Source: an uncultured Bacteroidales bacterium
GTDB lineage: Bacteria; Bacteroidota; Bacteroidia; Bacteroidales; P3
Length of the DNA: 64,000 bases
Assembly: GCA_905234695.1 (NCBI GenBank)
Contig: CAJOHZ010000002.1
Coordinates: forward strand, 1-64,000
Direction of reading: 5' to 3'
This document shows positions 8,208-17,330 of the stretch, piece by piece. The notes under the pieces are model-generated. The model did no database searches and was not told the DNA's origin. It saw only the letters and a list, made by a program, of their open reading frames with translations. How positions within the stretch are numbered: position 1 is the first letter of the stretch; every line of letters begins with the position of its first letter. A program made the position numbers and the translations under genes.

Positions 8208-10337
8208 TCAGGCGTAGGAGTGCATCCCACCGAGCAACAGGTTGACGCCGAAGTAGGTGATGACAACGCTCAGAAATGCCAACAGACAGTAGAGATGGAA
8301 GAGCCTTGGATGGTGGCGAAGGCTCTTTTCGTAGAGCAGCGGCATGAGGTATATCAGCAGTGTGATAAGCGCCCATACCTCTTTGGGGTCCCAAGACCAA
8401 TAGCAGCCCCATGAGACATTGGCCCATACCGCGCCAATCATGATGCCTATGGCCAGCAATGCAGTCGCGGGGTACAGTAGCAACAGGCTGATGCGTTGCA
8501 GTCGGGTGGTTTGGGAACGCAAGATGAGCCCCGCCAAGCTGTTAAGCATGACGAAAAAGAAAAGGGCATAGGCCATCATGATGATGGTGACGTGGAGTGT
8601 TAGCAGTGGTGAGGACAGCACGGGCATGAGGTTGGTTATCGGCGGGTTGGATCCACTCATCATGGCCACCAGAAGACAAAATCCCATGGCGGGCAACGCG
8701 ATAGAAGGGGCTAGTCTGTGTCGGGGAGTTGCCAGCAGACCGATGACGCCGATGCCGATAGTCATCAGATTCATGCTGTCGAATCCGCCGGCCATGGGCG
8801 CATGGCCTCCCGCCACCCAGCGCAGTATGACGACAAGCAGCAGGAAGAGGGTCAGTGCCGCCACTGCCACCAGGGCAATTCCTTTGTTGATACAGGCCAC
8901 CTTTTCGTGGCGATTGTGGCAGTACAGCGCCAGCGCGAATGTTAGCAGTCCGAGTGTGATGCAGAGCATCGCCAACCATCTTCCGGTAGTGAGGGCATTG
9001 TAGAGTCGTTCGGCATTGATGCGACTCTCTGAGGGTAGCAGGTCTGCAGCTTGTCTCTGCTGAAATTGTCGAGTCTTCTCGAACACCGTTGAAAGCGTCT
9101 CGAAGTCGCCGCTTACCACCAACTCCTGACAATAGCTGAGTTGTTTTCGGACAAAAAGGTATTCGTCGTCGCCAACCCCGAGGGGCAGGTCATCGCTTTG
9201 CGAGTACCAATTGATGGTTCCATTGCTGTCGGCCAGTGGATAGATTTTAAGCATCTGACCGCTGAAAAGCATTTGTACGAGATTGTATTTCTCGTGTATG
9301 GCACGCATTCCACCAGGCATAGGGTGCCTTTCGAACAGGTCCTGATGGGCGGCCAGGTTACTGAACGAGGTATAGGCACCCTCCATGCCCAGTTGCCGAT
9401 GCATATCAACCCCTTTGACTTTTATCATCGGCTCCTGGCTCCAGTCATCGAAATAGAAGACCCATCCAGCCAGTACTTGTTCTGAGGAAAGCCCTTGATA
9501 GGTGGGTTTTCCATAGAGTTTTGTGGTGAAATCTTTTGCGAGGGTCTGCAGCGGAGATATCCGCCCCTTGTACAGCACGTACACCTGACCCATTTGATCC
9601 GCGACAGTTTGCGGCAGGGTGCGTGGAGTGGCGTGGGCAGTAACGCCGAAGGTCAACAGCAAAAGCAATGTGCCACCTTTCAACATACGGCGGAAACGCG
9701 AACCGGGCGTAAGAAACATCCATACCAGTCCCACCAGCAGCATCAGATAACCGAGATAGGTGACGGCGATGCCGACGGGGTCGTGCGCCACGCTCAGCGT
9801 GGAGTTTCCTTCGGAATCGTAGTCCTCTTGGTAGAAGCGGTATCCGTCTTTGCGCAGAATGTGGTTCATGGAAATATCCGCTGATTCTCCCTCTATATTT
9901 ACATGGCTCACGAAGTCCATCGGAGCCCGAGTTCCAGGATAGTTGACCACCTCAAACCGGTCAAGAATCAGCGTGAACGGCAAAATCGCCGTGTCACCAC
10001 TATCAGTTGTAAAAGAGGTGGTTGCCTTGCCGGGCTGCATGGTAACATGACCGTGCTGTCCAGTCCAGAAGGTGAGCGCGCCGCCAAGCAAGATGATTGC
10101 CACCGAGGAGCAGAGCAGCAGTCGGTGAGGAACAAGCCACAGACGGTGCCGTACCACGGCGGCCACCGCCGCCACTCCAAACACGGCTAACAGCAGGCAG
10201 AACCACCAGGAACCATAGAAGAGGTCGACGGCCACCTCATGTCCGCGGCTGCGTTCCACAATGGTACCGACGGCGAACACGCACACCGTCGGCACCATGA
10301 GGATGAGTGGCCATAGTTTCGAGAGTTTCCGTGACAT
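8208..10337 (-). CDS. ccsA: Cytochrome c biogenesis protein CcsBA (ResB-ResC fusion)
   Basis: This is a system II cytochrome c maturation protein that exports heme and attaches it to CxxCH motifs. It has about 709 residues. The N-terminal third is ResB/CcsB-like, with transmembrane segments around a periplasmic domain. The C-terminal third is CcsA, with many transmembrane segments and the tryptophan-rich heme-handling motif WGCYWSWDPKEVW near residue 645. Such fusions are normal in Bacteroidota. The ATG at 10337 is one base after the stop of the di-heme gene (TAGCATG), indicating translational coupling; the track's 10439 start lies inside that gene. It is last in an operon whose preceding gene encodes a two-heme protein, its obvious client. 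Confidence 0.9.
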   Translation of the reverse strand: MSRKLSKLWPLILMVPTVCVFAVGTIVERSRGHEVAVDLFYGSWWFCLLLAVFGVAAVAAVVRHRLWLVPHRLLLCSSVAIILLGGALTFWTGQHGHVTMQPGKATTSFTTDSGDTAILPFTLILDRFEVVNYPGTRAPMDFVSHVNIEGESADISMNHILRKDGYRFYQEDYDSEGNSTLSVAHDPVGIAVTYLGYLMLLVGLVWMFLTPGSRFRRMLKGGTLLLLLTFGVTAHATPRTLPQTVADQMGQVYVLYKGRISPLQTLAKDFTTKLYGKPTYQGLSSEQVLAGWVFYFDDWSQEPMIKVKGVDMHRQLGMEGAYTSFSNLAAHQDLFERHPMPGGMRAIHEKYNLVQMLFSGQMLKIYPLADSNGTINWYSQSDDLPLGVGDDEYLFVRKQLSYCQELVVSGDFETLSTVFEKTRQFQQRQAADLLPSESRINAERLYNALTTGRWLAMLCITLGLLTFALALYCHNRHEKVACINKGIALVAVAALTLFLLLVVILRWVAGGHAPMAGGFDSMNLMTIGIGVIGLLATPRHRLAPSIALPAMGFCLLVAMMSGSNPPITNLMPVLSSPLLTLHVTIIMMAYALFFFVMLNSLAGLILRSQTTRLQRISLLLLYPATALLAIGIMIGAVWANVSWGCYWSWDPKEVWALITLLIYLMPLLYEKSLRHHPRLFHLYCLLAFLSVVITYFGVNLLLGGMHSYA

Positions 10338-10338
10338 G

Positions 10339-11937
10339 CTAGATGGCGTTGATGAATTTGACCACGGCTTCCCGATCTTCTTTCGACAGTTGGCGGAATT
10401 TCTCCACTGTCCAGCGGGCATCGCTGCCGGGGCAACCATGCCACATGATGGCTTCCATTACGTTACGGGCACGGCAGTCGTGCAGACGATCAGCATGACC
10501 GCTGCATACAGGCGATAACCCACGCCCCCACAGCGGGGTGGTGCGGCACCAGCCTGTGCGAATGTCGTTGGGCATACGGAGACGGTGCTGGACCATGTCG
10601 CTATACGGCCATATTTTCTGATAAGGATAGCGTGGCAGCCGTGCGTCGGCATCGCTGAAAAAGCCGTTGGGGTCAGTGAAGTTGTCGGGACCTGTGGTCC
10701 AACTGGGACGGTGGCAGGCAGCACATCCCAGGTCGCGGAACAGCTTGCGTCCCCGTTGAACGGTGGGGTCGGCTAGGTTACGGGCGGCAGGTACTGCCAA
10801 ACCACGATGCCACACCATGAAGTCTACATAATTCTGGTCACTCATCTCGGCGGGCAACGTGTCGCACATCAGGTAATTGTAGATGTCGGTCTCGGGGTCG
10901 CCACTCTTGTTCCATTGGGGGAAGTAGCGGTAAAAATCGGCCTGTACTTCGGGGTCTTGCGAGGCGCGGGTGGCATAGATACTCTTGTTGAGACTGAGAT
11001 AATGGCTCCGGCGGTCACTGCGGTTGACGTTTGTGATATTCCAGATGGCATTGGCGCCAGCGGCATCCTGCAAGGGTCCGCGGCTCAGCGCGTAGGTGAA
11101 CCGTTTGGGGTGGGTAGTGTTGCCGTACAATGATGCCCAGTCAGCGCCGGCCCAGATAGCAGGATTGAGGTCCGCACCAGCCTCGTATTCTTTCAGGTAC
11201 TGCGCTTTGAGCGAGTCGTCGGGGATGGCGTCAAGTAACCCTGTACCATAGATACCGATGGTGCTTTCCAAACGGAATCCCAGATTGGCATAGGGTACGG
11301 AAAGCGGTGCGTAAAAAGCATCTTCAGGGATGGTGACTTCAGGGTATATCAGGCTGTAACTCTCGCCGTCGGGGAAGGTGTTTCCCCATTCGTCAGTGTA
11401 ACTGAGCCAAGCAATGTCAATTTTGCTTTCGTCAATGGAGGGTTTGAAGGGAGCCACCGCCTTTGTTTGTGGCATTCCGGCCACCGAGGTCTCGTAGGGT
11501 TCATTGGGGAGGGTTTTGTTATACACTACCAGCAGGTATCCGTTGCCCCAGTCGTCGGCGCGATAGCGCTCCATACGGCGGCCGTGGCCATAGCCTGGAT
11601 GGCAGGCCTCGCATGACGAACGTACATACAACGGTCCTAAACCGTTGAATGGCGGGTTGTTTTGGGTGACCGTGTGTTCAAAGAAGAATTCCCCGTATTT
11701 GAAGGCATTCACCATGCCAGCCTGCTCAACGGCAGGGGTGGGGTCCTCGAAGGCCGAGGCCGATTGGTTGAAGGTGGTCCCCAGTCGTCCACCGGCATAG
11801 GTCTCTTCTTCAACTCCCTCGGCGGCAGGACTGCCGGGTTCTATAGGGGTGATCTCTTCCGGATCCTTATTGCATGCCACTAGCCCCACCAGAGTGAAAG
11901 CAGCAACCAAAGAGAATAAACGTGTGTGTCTCATCAT
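10339..11937 (-). CDS. Di-heme oxidoreductase (DUF1111) lipoprotein
   Basis: This 532-residue protein has a lipoprotein signal (LVGLVACNKD) and two c-type heme sites, CEACH near residue 109 and CAACH near residue 404. The C-terminal RTTPLWGRGLSP and AIMWHG segments are typical of the MauG/cytochrome c peroxidase-related DUF1111 family. It is likely anchored in a membrane facing the periplasm. A neighbouring imelysin lipoprotein and a porin suggest a role in iron or other metal handling; that is inference, and a peroxidase-like activity is the alternative. CcsBA, which would attach its hemes, is coupled directly downstream. A cysteine-rich stretch (WCRTTPLWGRGLSPVCSGHADRLHDC) is unusual for the family as I know it. 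Confidence 0.87.
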   Translation of the reverse strand: MMRHTRLFSLVAAFTLVGLVACNKDPEEITPIEPGSPAAEGVEEETYAGGRLGTTFNQSASAFEDPTPAVEQAGMVNAFKYGEFFFEHTVTQNNPPFNGLGPLYVRSSCEACHPGYGHGRRMERYRADDWGNGYLLVVYNKTLPNEPYETSVAGMPQTKAVAPFKPSIDESKIDIAWLSYTDEWGNTFPDGESYSLIYPEVTIPEDAFYAPLSVPYANLGFRLESTIGIYGTGLLDAIPDDSLKAQYLKEYEAGADLNPAIWAGADWASLYGNTTHPKRFTYALSRGPLQDAAGANAIWNITNVNRSDRRSHYLSLNKSIYATRASQDPEVQADFYRYFPQWNKSGDPETDIYNYLMCDTLPAEMSDQNYVDFMVWHRGLAVPAARNLADPTVQRGRKLFRDLGCAACHRPSWTTGPDNFTDPNGFFSDADARLPRYPYQKIWPYSDMVQHRLRMPNDIRTGWCRTTPLWGRGLSPVCSGHADRLHDCRARNVMEAIMWHGCPGSDARWTVEKFRQLSKEDREAVVKFINAI

Positions 11938-11962
11938 ATTTGTTTTTTTAGATTAGATGGGT

Positions 11963-13135
11963 TTAGTTATTACGCAGATAGTCGATGGCAGTACCTAATG
12001 CATCGCTCAACTCAGCACAGGCTTCCACGGCAGCCCCGTTAGCGGCATCGCTATAGTGCAATACAAAGGGAACTGGCATGGCATCAATCTTGGCCAGAGC
12101 GTTGTCGATGGCGGCACAAATGGTGGCATCCAGCGAGGCGTTACGGTCGCTGAGGTATTTGTGCAACGATTTGTCGTTGTTGCGCTGCCCCACCACGCCG
12201 CCATAGTACACATTCTGGATGCTGACGATGTTGTTATGGAAGTCGATGATGGATTTTTGGCTGTAGGGCGACTCGATATAAGTGATGTCCTCGCCGTGCC
12301 ATGCAGCGTAGATTTTCGAACTGCCCACTTCGTCGGCAATATCCGAGCAGCCCTGCATGATGGCCATGAGGGCAGCGTTCCGGCTGGCATAGGTGCTTCC
12401 AGCCTTGCCGGCATTCTTCATGTTTTGGCCGTAACTGCTGCTGCCACCAGCCACGGTATAGCTCATCTCCATTTCGTCGAGTTTAGAGATATGGCTCGCC
12501 GGGGCATTGTCGCCCATCCAGCCCACCTCTAGCTGATAGCAACGGTTGCGCAAATCGCCCGACACAGCCACGACGTATGTCCATTGGTCGGCAGTGATGT
12601 CCGAGATATTCTTGGCATGTCCGTCAGTAAACAGGATGTATTCGATGCCGTGGAATCCCAACAGGGCGTTTCCCAGTCGCTCACCAGCTACCACATCGCC
12701 ATCATCGCCCTCAAGGGCGGCTAGCATAGCGGGACTGTTCATCAGTGTGTGGAAGGCATCTTCGTCCAACGGCCATGAGTCGATATGCGGGTCAATGCCG
12801 AAATCGCCCGCTGCGCCGAAGAGGAAGGCTTCGCTTTTCTCCCATTCCTCGCGGGCGGCAAGGAATGTCTCGCAGGCAGTCTGCAAACCAGATTGGGAAG
12901 GATTGGCCTTCAACGCAGCCAGCTGATCGGCCAACAACTCGGCTTTGGCAGCCAAGGCACCATATGTGGGGGCCACGGTGTGGTCCACAAACTGGGCGGC
13001 CACTTCCGCTGCCGCTTGCTCGTCGTTGGTAAGTGTTCCGGGTTCAGGGACTGGCTCATCTTTTTTGCAGCCCGACAGGCATACAGCGGCAGTCAACGCC
13101 ACCGCCATGCAGAGTTTTACTAAAGGTTTTTTCAT
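11963..13135 (-). CDS. Imelysin (M75) family iron-binding lipoprotein
   Basis: This 390-residue lipoprotein (signal LTAAVCLSGCKK) has the all-helical imelysin fold. The conserved GxHxxE motif appears as GFHGIEY near residue 161, and a second half-domain repeat follows. Imelysins (ICMP, EfeO M75 domain) are linked to iron uptake rather than proven proteolysis. It lies 25 bp before the di-heme oxidoreductase and 37 bp after the porin gene, in the same direction, so these are very likely one transcript. The exact ligand is not shown by the sequence. Confidence 0.9.
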   Translation of the reverse strand: MKKPLVKLCMAVALTAAVCLSGCKKDEPVPEPGTLTNDEQAAAEVAAQFVDHTVAPTYGALAAKAELLADQLAALKANPSQSGLQTACETFLAAREEWEKSEAFLFGAAGDFGIDPHIDSWPLDEDAFHTLMNSPAMLAALEGDDGDVVAGERLGNALLGFHGIEYILFTDGHAKNISDITADQWTYVVAVSGDLRNRCYQLEVGWMGDNAPASHISKLDEMEMSYTVAGGSSSYGQNMKNAGKAGSTYASRNAALMAIMQGCSDIADEVGSSKIYAAWHGEDITYIESPYSQKSIIDFHNNIVSIQNVYYGGVVGQRNNDKSLHKYLSDRNASLDATICAAIDNALAKIDAMPVPFVLHYSDAANGAAVEACAELSDALGTAIDYLRNN

Positions 13136-13172
13136 GGTATTGAAGTTTAGTTGATGTATTGATTTCGGATAT

Positions 13173-14462
13173 CTAGTTAAAAAATCCCGCCCATGTCATG
13201 CCGACGGCTACCCAGGGTTCAGGGTTGTATTGGCTACTGAACCGGCGTAGTCCCCATTCGGCTTTGACGGCGATTTTAGGCAGCGGAAAATAGTTCACGC
13301 CGATAGTCAGCACTTGCCGGGCAGTCCATTCGATATCGGCAAATCCCTCGGCAGGCACATAACTGTCATACTGGTCATAACGGCCGAAAAGGTAAAGTTT
13401 CTGGTCAGTCGAACTCCAGGCCATGAGATTGAGCCCCACCTCGTGAGAGATGTCATAAGCATTACGCCCCACAGGTGTGTGGGGATAGGGATTGCCCGTC
13501 ATAGTGGTCTGATTCTTGTTGCGAGTCGAGACAAGGTCGGCATCATCCAGATAGCCGTAGTCCACGTTTCCGCGCACCATGAAATACTTATTTTTGAAGG
13601 CGAAGTCGAAGGCTCCTACCAGCACTGTCCCAGTGGCACCATAGTATTTCGATGTCTCTTGATATACGGTGGTGGTTATGTCGTTGTTGAATGTGTTGCC
13701 CGCATAGCCCGAGATGCTCATCCGCAAGCCACGGACACCGATCCAGTCTACACGGAACGCTCCTGCCAAACTGTTGGCAGGACGGAACTCGTATGGTGAG
13801 GCAGATCCATTGTGAATCCATCCTGCCTCGTTGAACAGGTTACTATTCAAGGCAGGTAACAATTGCACTTCATACCGCCAAGCACCCGCACGCCCCCACA
13901 GGCTCACACCCGTCTCGTGCCATGTACAGGGCAAAATAGTATTCTCGCCCTCAGGTCGATAAACGGTAAAGAACTGCGTGGGCAGGTGGCTGTTGTTGGT
14001 CATGCCTACAGGCACTACGATATGCCCTGCACGGATGTTCAACGCGGGGCTGAAGCTCTTCTGTACCCAGAACTGCTCCAATGCCACCTCACCACCACGC
14101 TCCACTTCTTGCTCGAATTCGCCAGTTTCTTCTGTCTCTTTCTCAACTGCGGCTTCCACACCTCCGTGTTCGAACTCTATTTCAGTGCCCATGCTCCATC
14201 CGTGGCCATAATCATAGCCTAGCATCAGTACAGCATGAGGCAGGTCCACCCGTCCGTGACCACGGCTGTCAGCATAGCGGTCGGCGTGGGAATACCGGAA
14301 CACATTGTCGCTATAGAAATTGTATTTGTATACAGCCTCTCCGTAACCACCAATAGTGAGGCGGTTCGCTTTGGCGGAGCTGTCCTGTTGGGCCGACACA
14401 GAAATGGTTGCGGCTCCCATCAACAATGTGCAAACAACTGCTTTTGTGATAATTCTGCTCAT
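13173..14462 (-). CDS. Porin-like outer-membrane beta-barrel protein
   Basis: This protein of about 429 residues has a signal peptide (MSRIITKAVVCTLLMGAATISVSAQ), then a beta-strand-rich body with barrel features (LTIGGYGEAVYKYNF, HIVVPVGMTNN, YEVQLLPALNSNLFN) and a C-terminal phenylalanine-containing strand (VGMTWAGFFN). It resembles phosphate-selective-porin-type barrels. An acidic loop (VEKETEETGEFEQEVE) near residue 110 could be an external or pore loop. The track start at 14513 lies upstream of the -7 promoter box, so ATG 14462 (or 14471, MYAMSRI) is used. It is first in the porin-imelysin-di-heme-ccsA operon, where it probably gives outer-membrane passage to the operon's ligand. Confidence 0.82.
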   Translation of the reverse strand: MSRIITKAVVCTLLMGAATISVSAQQDSSAKANRLTIGGYGEAVYKYNFYSDNVFRYSHADRYADSRGHGRVDLPHAVLMLGYDYGHGWSMGTEIEFEHGGVEAAVEKETEETGEFEQEVERGGEVALEQFWVQKSFSPALNIRAGHIVVPVGMTNNSHLPTQFFTVYRPEGENTILPCTWHETGVSLWGRAGAWRYEVQLLPALNSNLFNEAGWIHNGSASPYEFRPANSLAGAFRVDWIGVRGLRMSISGYAGNTFNNDITTTVYQETSKYYGATGTVLVGAFDFAFKNKYFMVRGNVDYGYLDDADLVSTRNKNQTTMTGNPYPHTPVGRNAYDISHEVGLNLMAWSSTDQKLYLFGRYDQYDSYVPAEGFADIEWTARQVLTIGVNYFPLPKIAVKAEWGLRRFSSQYNPEPWVAVGMTWAGFFN

Positions 14463-14484
14463 GGCATACATTGATTTTGTTTTG

Positions 14485-14515
14485 CAAAGATCGTAAATGC
14501 CGCATGTCTGCACAA
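14485..14515 (-). promoter_or_regulatory. Promoter of the porin-imelysin-di-heme-ccsA operon
   Basis: On the minus strand GATCTTTG (one mismatch to TAnnTTTG) at 14492-14485 is preceded, at 20 bp spacing, by TTG at 14515-14513. The expected transcript start is within about 20 nt of the porin ATG. This is the evidence against the longer porin ORF. Confidence 0.5.
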
Positions 14516-14559
14516 TCCCTATTAGTGGTTATTTTTAGTGCCGGCTAAACGCGACAAAC

Positions 14560-14582
14560 TTCCGCAATAATCCTTTGCGGAA
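14560..14582. terminator. Inverted repeat, possible weak terminator
   Basis: The sequence ttccgcaa - 7 nt - ttgcggaa forms an 8-bp perfect stem between the polyprenyl synthetase stop and the porin promoter. It lacks a U-run on either strand, so a regulatory hairpin or operator is equally possible. Confidence 0.35.
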
Positions 14583-14664
14583 AATCTAACGAATTGTGTG
14601 ATAGTTTGTAATGAAAAGAATCCCGTTATGTACGCGACTCACTACTGTTAATGATTCTCTCACC

Positions 14665-15480
14665 CTATTCCGGAAGGGGGGCGGAAGGGGAGAGCAATGT
14701 GAGCAGGGTGGTACGGGCGAGGGTCTCGGGAATTCCTTCAAGGGCCTGACGGGCCTGACGGGCATGGTCTGCAATCAATCCGAGAGGGTCAATGCCTTCG
14801 GGTAAAGCTGCGTCATGGAACTTGTCGAGGCTCTTCATGTCATCCTGCAATTGAAATATCATTCCGTAATGGTAACCAAACTGTTGCATATTTTCAATAT
14901 ACACTCCTGTAGGAGTCTCTCCAAAGGACATAGCACCCAGTCGACAGCAGGTGTCCATCAGTGAAGCGGTTTTATATCCGATGACCGTGAGGTAATCTTT
15001 CAGGGAGGTCCTTTTTTGCCGGGTAAGAGAAAGTTGCCAAAGCTCACCTTGGCTCATGGCGGCAACGGTATGGCTCACTAGTTTTGATATCTCGTTGTCG
15101 CCCACCTCGTGCAGCAGCGTCATCACCTGTGCCAGATAGTAGTCGCCGCACAGTACTGCCGTTTGGTTGTCCCAGTGGTGTCGCACAGAGTCGTGTCCGC
15201 GCCGTTGGTCAGATTCGTCCACCACGTCATCGTGCATTAGGGTGGCATTGTGTAGCAGTTCCATGGCTACCGCCAGTCGGATATGATGAGGGTGCATTGT
15301 ACCGCATGCCTTGGCCGACAATAAGACTAACAGAGGCCGCAATTGCTTCCCGGGACAAGAGGCCAGATAGCGGCCCACTTCGTCCAACAAGGGCGTCTGG
15401 TGCCAGATGCGGCGGCCGTATTCTTCTGCGAACTGTTGGAATTCGCTGGCTACAGGGGCTCGTAGTTGGTCGAGGGTCAT
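14665..15480 (-). CDS. Polyprenyl synthetase family protein, short and divergent
   Basis: The family condenses isopentenyl diphosphate onto allylic diphosphates. This 271-residue copy keeps the first aspartate-rich motif (HDDVVDESDQRRG, residues about 78-90) and the GKQLRP substrate motif near residue 44. The second motif reads FQLQDDMKSLDK instead of DDxxD. The usual GKPxGxD and K-TLPLI segment that follows it is missing, making the protein about 50 residues shorter than typical members. It may be an altered chain-length enzyme or a partner subunit. It follows the hotdog thioesterase gene by 15 bp and is the apparent last gene of a long operon. Confidence 0.8.
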   Translation of the reverse strand: MTLDQLRAPVASEFQQFAEEYGRRIWHQTPLLDEVGRYLASCPGKQLRPLLVLLSAKACGTMHPHHIRLAVAMELLHNATLMHDDVVDESDQRRGHDSVRHHWDNQTAVLCGDYYLAQVMTLLHEVGDNEISKLVSHTVAAMSQGELWQLSLTRQKRTSLKDYLTVIGYKTASLMDTCCRLGAMSFGETPTGVYIENMQQFGYHYGMIFQLQDDMKSLDKFHDAALPEGIDPLGLIADHARQARQALEGIPETLARTTLLTLLSPSAPLPE

Positions 15481-15495
15481 GCGGAATGAGTGGTG

Positions 15496-15927
15496 TTAGT
15501 TGATTTTGCTTTGCGGAAGGTGGATGCCTGAGGTAGTGACCATGGCGATAGGGGTTCCTTCCTCATCGCTGACAGTGATGGAATAGGCGCACGTGGTGCG
15601 TCCCTGCCGTAAGCAGGTGGCCGTCGCGGTGAGGGTGTTGCCATGGGGCTGTGCGAGATACTGGACATGGGTATCAAACGAGACCCATGCCAGCGGGGTG
15701 TTGTCTGCCAGACAGCCGCTGTTAGCGGCAGCGGCAAAGGCCAGGTCTGCCAGCGTGAAGATTACGCCGCCCATCACCGCACCCATAGCGTTGCGATGGC
15801 GCGGAAGCAGCGCCACCGAGCATCGGGCATGGTTAGGCTGCACCTCCTCAATGCTAATGCCAGTGGCCTCTGTGGCGTAACGGTCGTATGCAAACGTCTC
15901 GCGAGCCTTAAGCGTTAAACTCGTCAT
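15496..15927 (-). CDS. PaaI-family hotdog-fold thioesterase
   Basis: This 143-residue hotdog-fold acyl-CoA thioesterase carries HRNAMGAVMGGVIFTLADLAFAAAAN, the HGGxxxxLAD-type region of the PaaI family, near residues 44-70. Its start overlaps the end of dapA by 20 bp, so it is translationally linked. The substrate is unknown; phenylacetyl-CoA or general acyl-CoA housekeeping are family precedents. Confidence 0.87.
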   Translation of the reverse strand: MTSLTLKARETFAYDRYATEATGISIEEVQPNHARCSVALLPRHRNAMGAVMGGVIFTLADLAFAAAANSGCLADNTPLAWVSFDTHVQYLAQPHGNTLTATATCLRQGRTTCAYSITVSDEEGTPIAMVTTSGIHLPQSKIN

Positions 15928-16792
15928 AGAGTGAGGAAATCTTGTTGTACAGCGGTTTGCTCACCTTCACCAAGGGCATACGCAACACGTTATTGGCATA
16001 GCCTTCAATCTCGATGAGTGCCTTGATGCCGGCAGGGTTGCCCTCCTCGAAAATGGCGTTCATCAAAGGTAACATGCGGTAGTGGAGGGGTAGCGCCTTC
16101 TTGAGGTCGCCTTTGAGCGCGAATTTGACCATTGACGACATTTCCTGCGGCAGTGCGTTGGCCAGCACCGAGATAACCCCCGATGCGCCCAGTGTGAGCA
16201 TAGGATAGGTGAGAGCGTCATCGCCCGAGATGACGGAGAACCGTTCCGGCTTGTTTCGGATAATATGCATCACTTGCGCAAGATTGCCCGAAGCCTCTTT
16301 GATGCCAATGATATTGGGACATTCATTGGCCAGTTGGAGGGTTGTTTCGGCGGCGATATTGACCCCCGTCCGGCCGGGAACATTATAAATCACCACTGGC
16401 ACAGGCGACACTTCCGACACCATCTTGAAATGCTGGGCCAGTCCCCGTTGGTTGGGCTTGTTGTAGTAAGGCGCCACAGAGAGGATACCGCTGATGCCGT
16501 CGAAGTTGGTCTTGGCAATAGCGTCGGTGAGAGCCTGTGTGTTGTTGCCACCCATGCCAAGCATGATGGGTTTGCGTCCTCCGACACACTCCACGATGAA
16601 GTCCTGCACAGCGTGCCGTTCAGTTTCGGTCATGGTGGCCGCCTCGCTGGTCGTGCCCAGGGCGACAATATAGTCTACTCCGCTGTTGAGATTATAGTTA
16701 ATCAATGCTTCCAGCTTGCTGAAATCGATGGTGTCCTGCTTTCTGAACGGGGTGATTAGTGCAACCCCGGTACCGGTGAATGGATTTTTCAT
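15908..16792 (-). CDS. dapA: 4-hydroxy-tetrahydrodipicolinate synthase
   Basis: DapA condenses pyruvate with aspartate semialdehyde in lysine and diaminopimelate synthesis. The protein has 294 residues and a TIM-barrel pattern: ALGTTSEAATMTETER near residue 45, PVVIYNVPGRTG (tyrosine of the proton relay) near 135, and IIGIKEASGN with the Schiff-base lysine near 162. The ATG at 16792 gives MKNPFTGTGVALITPF, the normal start. It sits 24 bp after the DUF6913 gene. The asd gene, which makes its substrate, lies elsewhere in this window (55.4-56.4 kb). Confidence 0.96.
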   Translation of the reverse strand: MKNPFTGTGVALITPFRKQDTIDFSKLEALINYNLNSGVDYIVALGTTSEAATMTETERHAVQDFIVECVGGRKPIMLGMGGNNTQALTDAIAKTNFDGISGILSVAPYYNKPNQRGLAQHFKMVSEVSPVPVVIYNVPGRTGVNIAAETTLQLANECPNIIGIKEASGNLAQVMHIIRNKPERFSVISGDDALTYPMLTLGASGVISVLANALPQEMSSMVKFALKGDLKKALPLHYRMLPLMNAIFEEGNPAGIKALIEIEGYANNVLRMPLVKVSKPLYNKISSLYDEFNA

Positions 16793-16816
16793 GGATGTAG
16801 TATCTGTACTTTCTGT

Positions 16817-17329
16817 TTATTTTCTGATTTGGGTGAGGTAGGTGAGGAGCTGGGTGAGGTATTCTGCCAACACCCGCGGTCCACGGCCGCGTAGGAAGAG
16901 ATCGTAACATTGCTCGGCCAGTGGTGAAGGCAATTGGGTGGTGTCGTCGTAAGCTACCCGCAACAACGCTCTGCTCTTCATTGTGACATATAGACCAAAG
17001 GGGTCGTCGGCAGTGGCGATGTTGACCAACAGGTCATAGGATTCCTTGATAAAGAAAGCAATGAAGTCCATTGTGGGCAAACCGTTGTGGTCTTGCACTG
17101 TGGCGGTGTCGGCAGGCATCTCTATTGTGGTGACTTTGATGCCGCGGTTGGTCATGTGGCGGGTGAACTGGTTGAGGGTAACCTTGTCATCGTCGCTCAA
17201 AGCACGGGCGACAATGCCGATGGAGTGTATATCATCCAAATGCATAATCTTCTTCCTGCGAGGCAGTGAGGCCAACCGCTGGAGGGTGCGGACACGCTGT
17301 TGTTCCTTTATGGGAGAGAGGGTGGCCAT
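16817..17329 (-). CDS. DUF6913 domain protein
   Basis: This protein of about 170 residues, function unknown, begins MATLSPIKEQQRVRTLQ. It has a basic N terminus with RRKKIMH and a body predicted to be alpha/beta (IHSIGIVARAL, TMDFIAFFIKESYDLLVNIA). It resembles the Bacteroidota DUF6913 family. The ATG at 17329 is one base after the rnhB stop; the track start at 17404 lies inside rnhB. It is cotranscribed with rnhB and dapA. Confidence 0.75.
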   Translation of the reverse strand: MATLSPIKEQQRVRTLQRLASLPRRKKIMHLDDIHSIGIVARALSDDDKVTLNQFTRHMTNRGIKVTTIEMPADTATVQDHNGLPTMDFIAFFIKESYDLLVNIATADDPFGLYVTMKSRALLRVAYDDTTQLPSPLAEQCYDLFLRGRGPRVLAEYLTQLLTYLTQIRK

Positions 17330-17330
17330 G

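Noticed and set aside
14586-14774. 62-residue minus-strand ORF at the end of the polyprenyl synthetase gene
   Set aside because: I considered it as a frameshifted C terminus, but its translation has no polyprenyl synthetase features.
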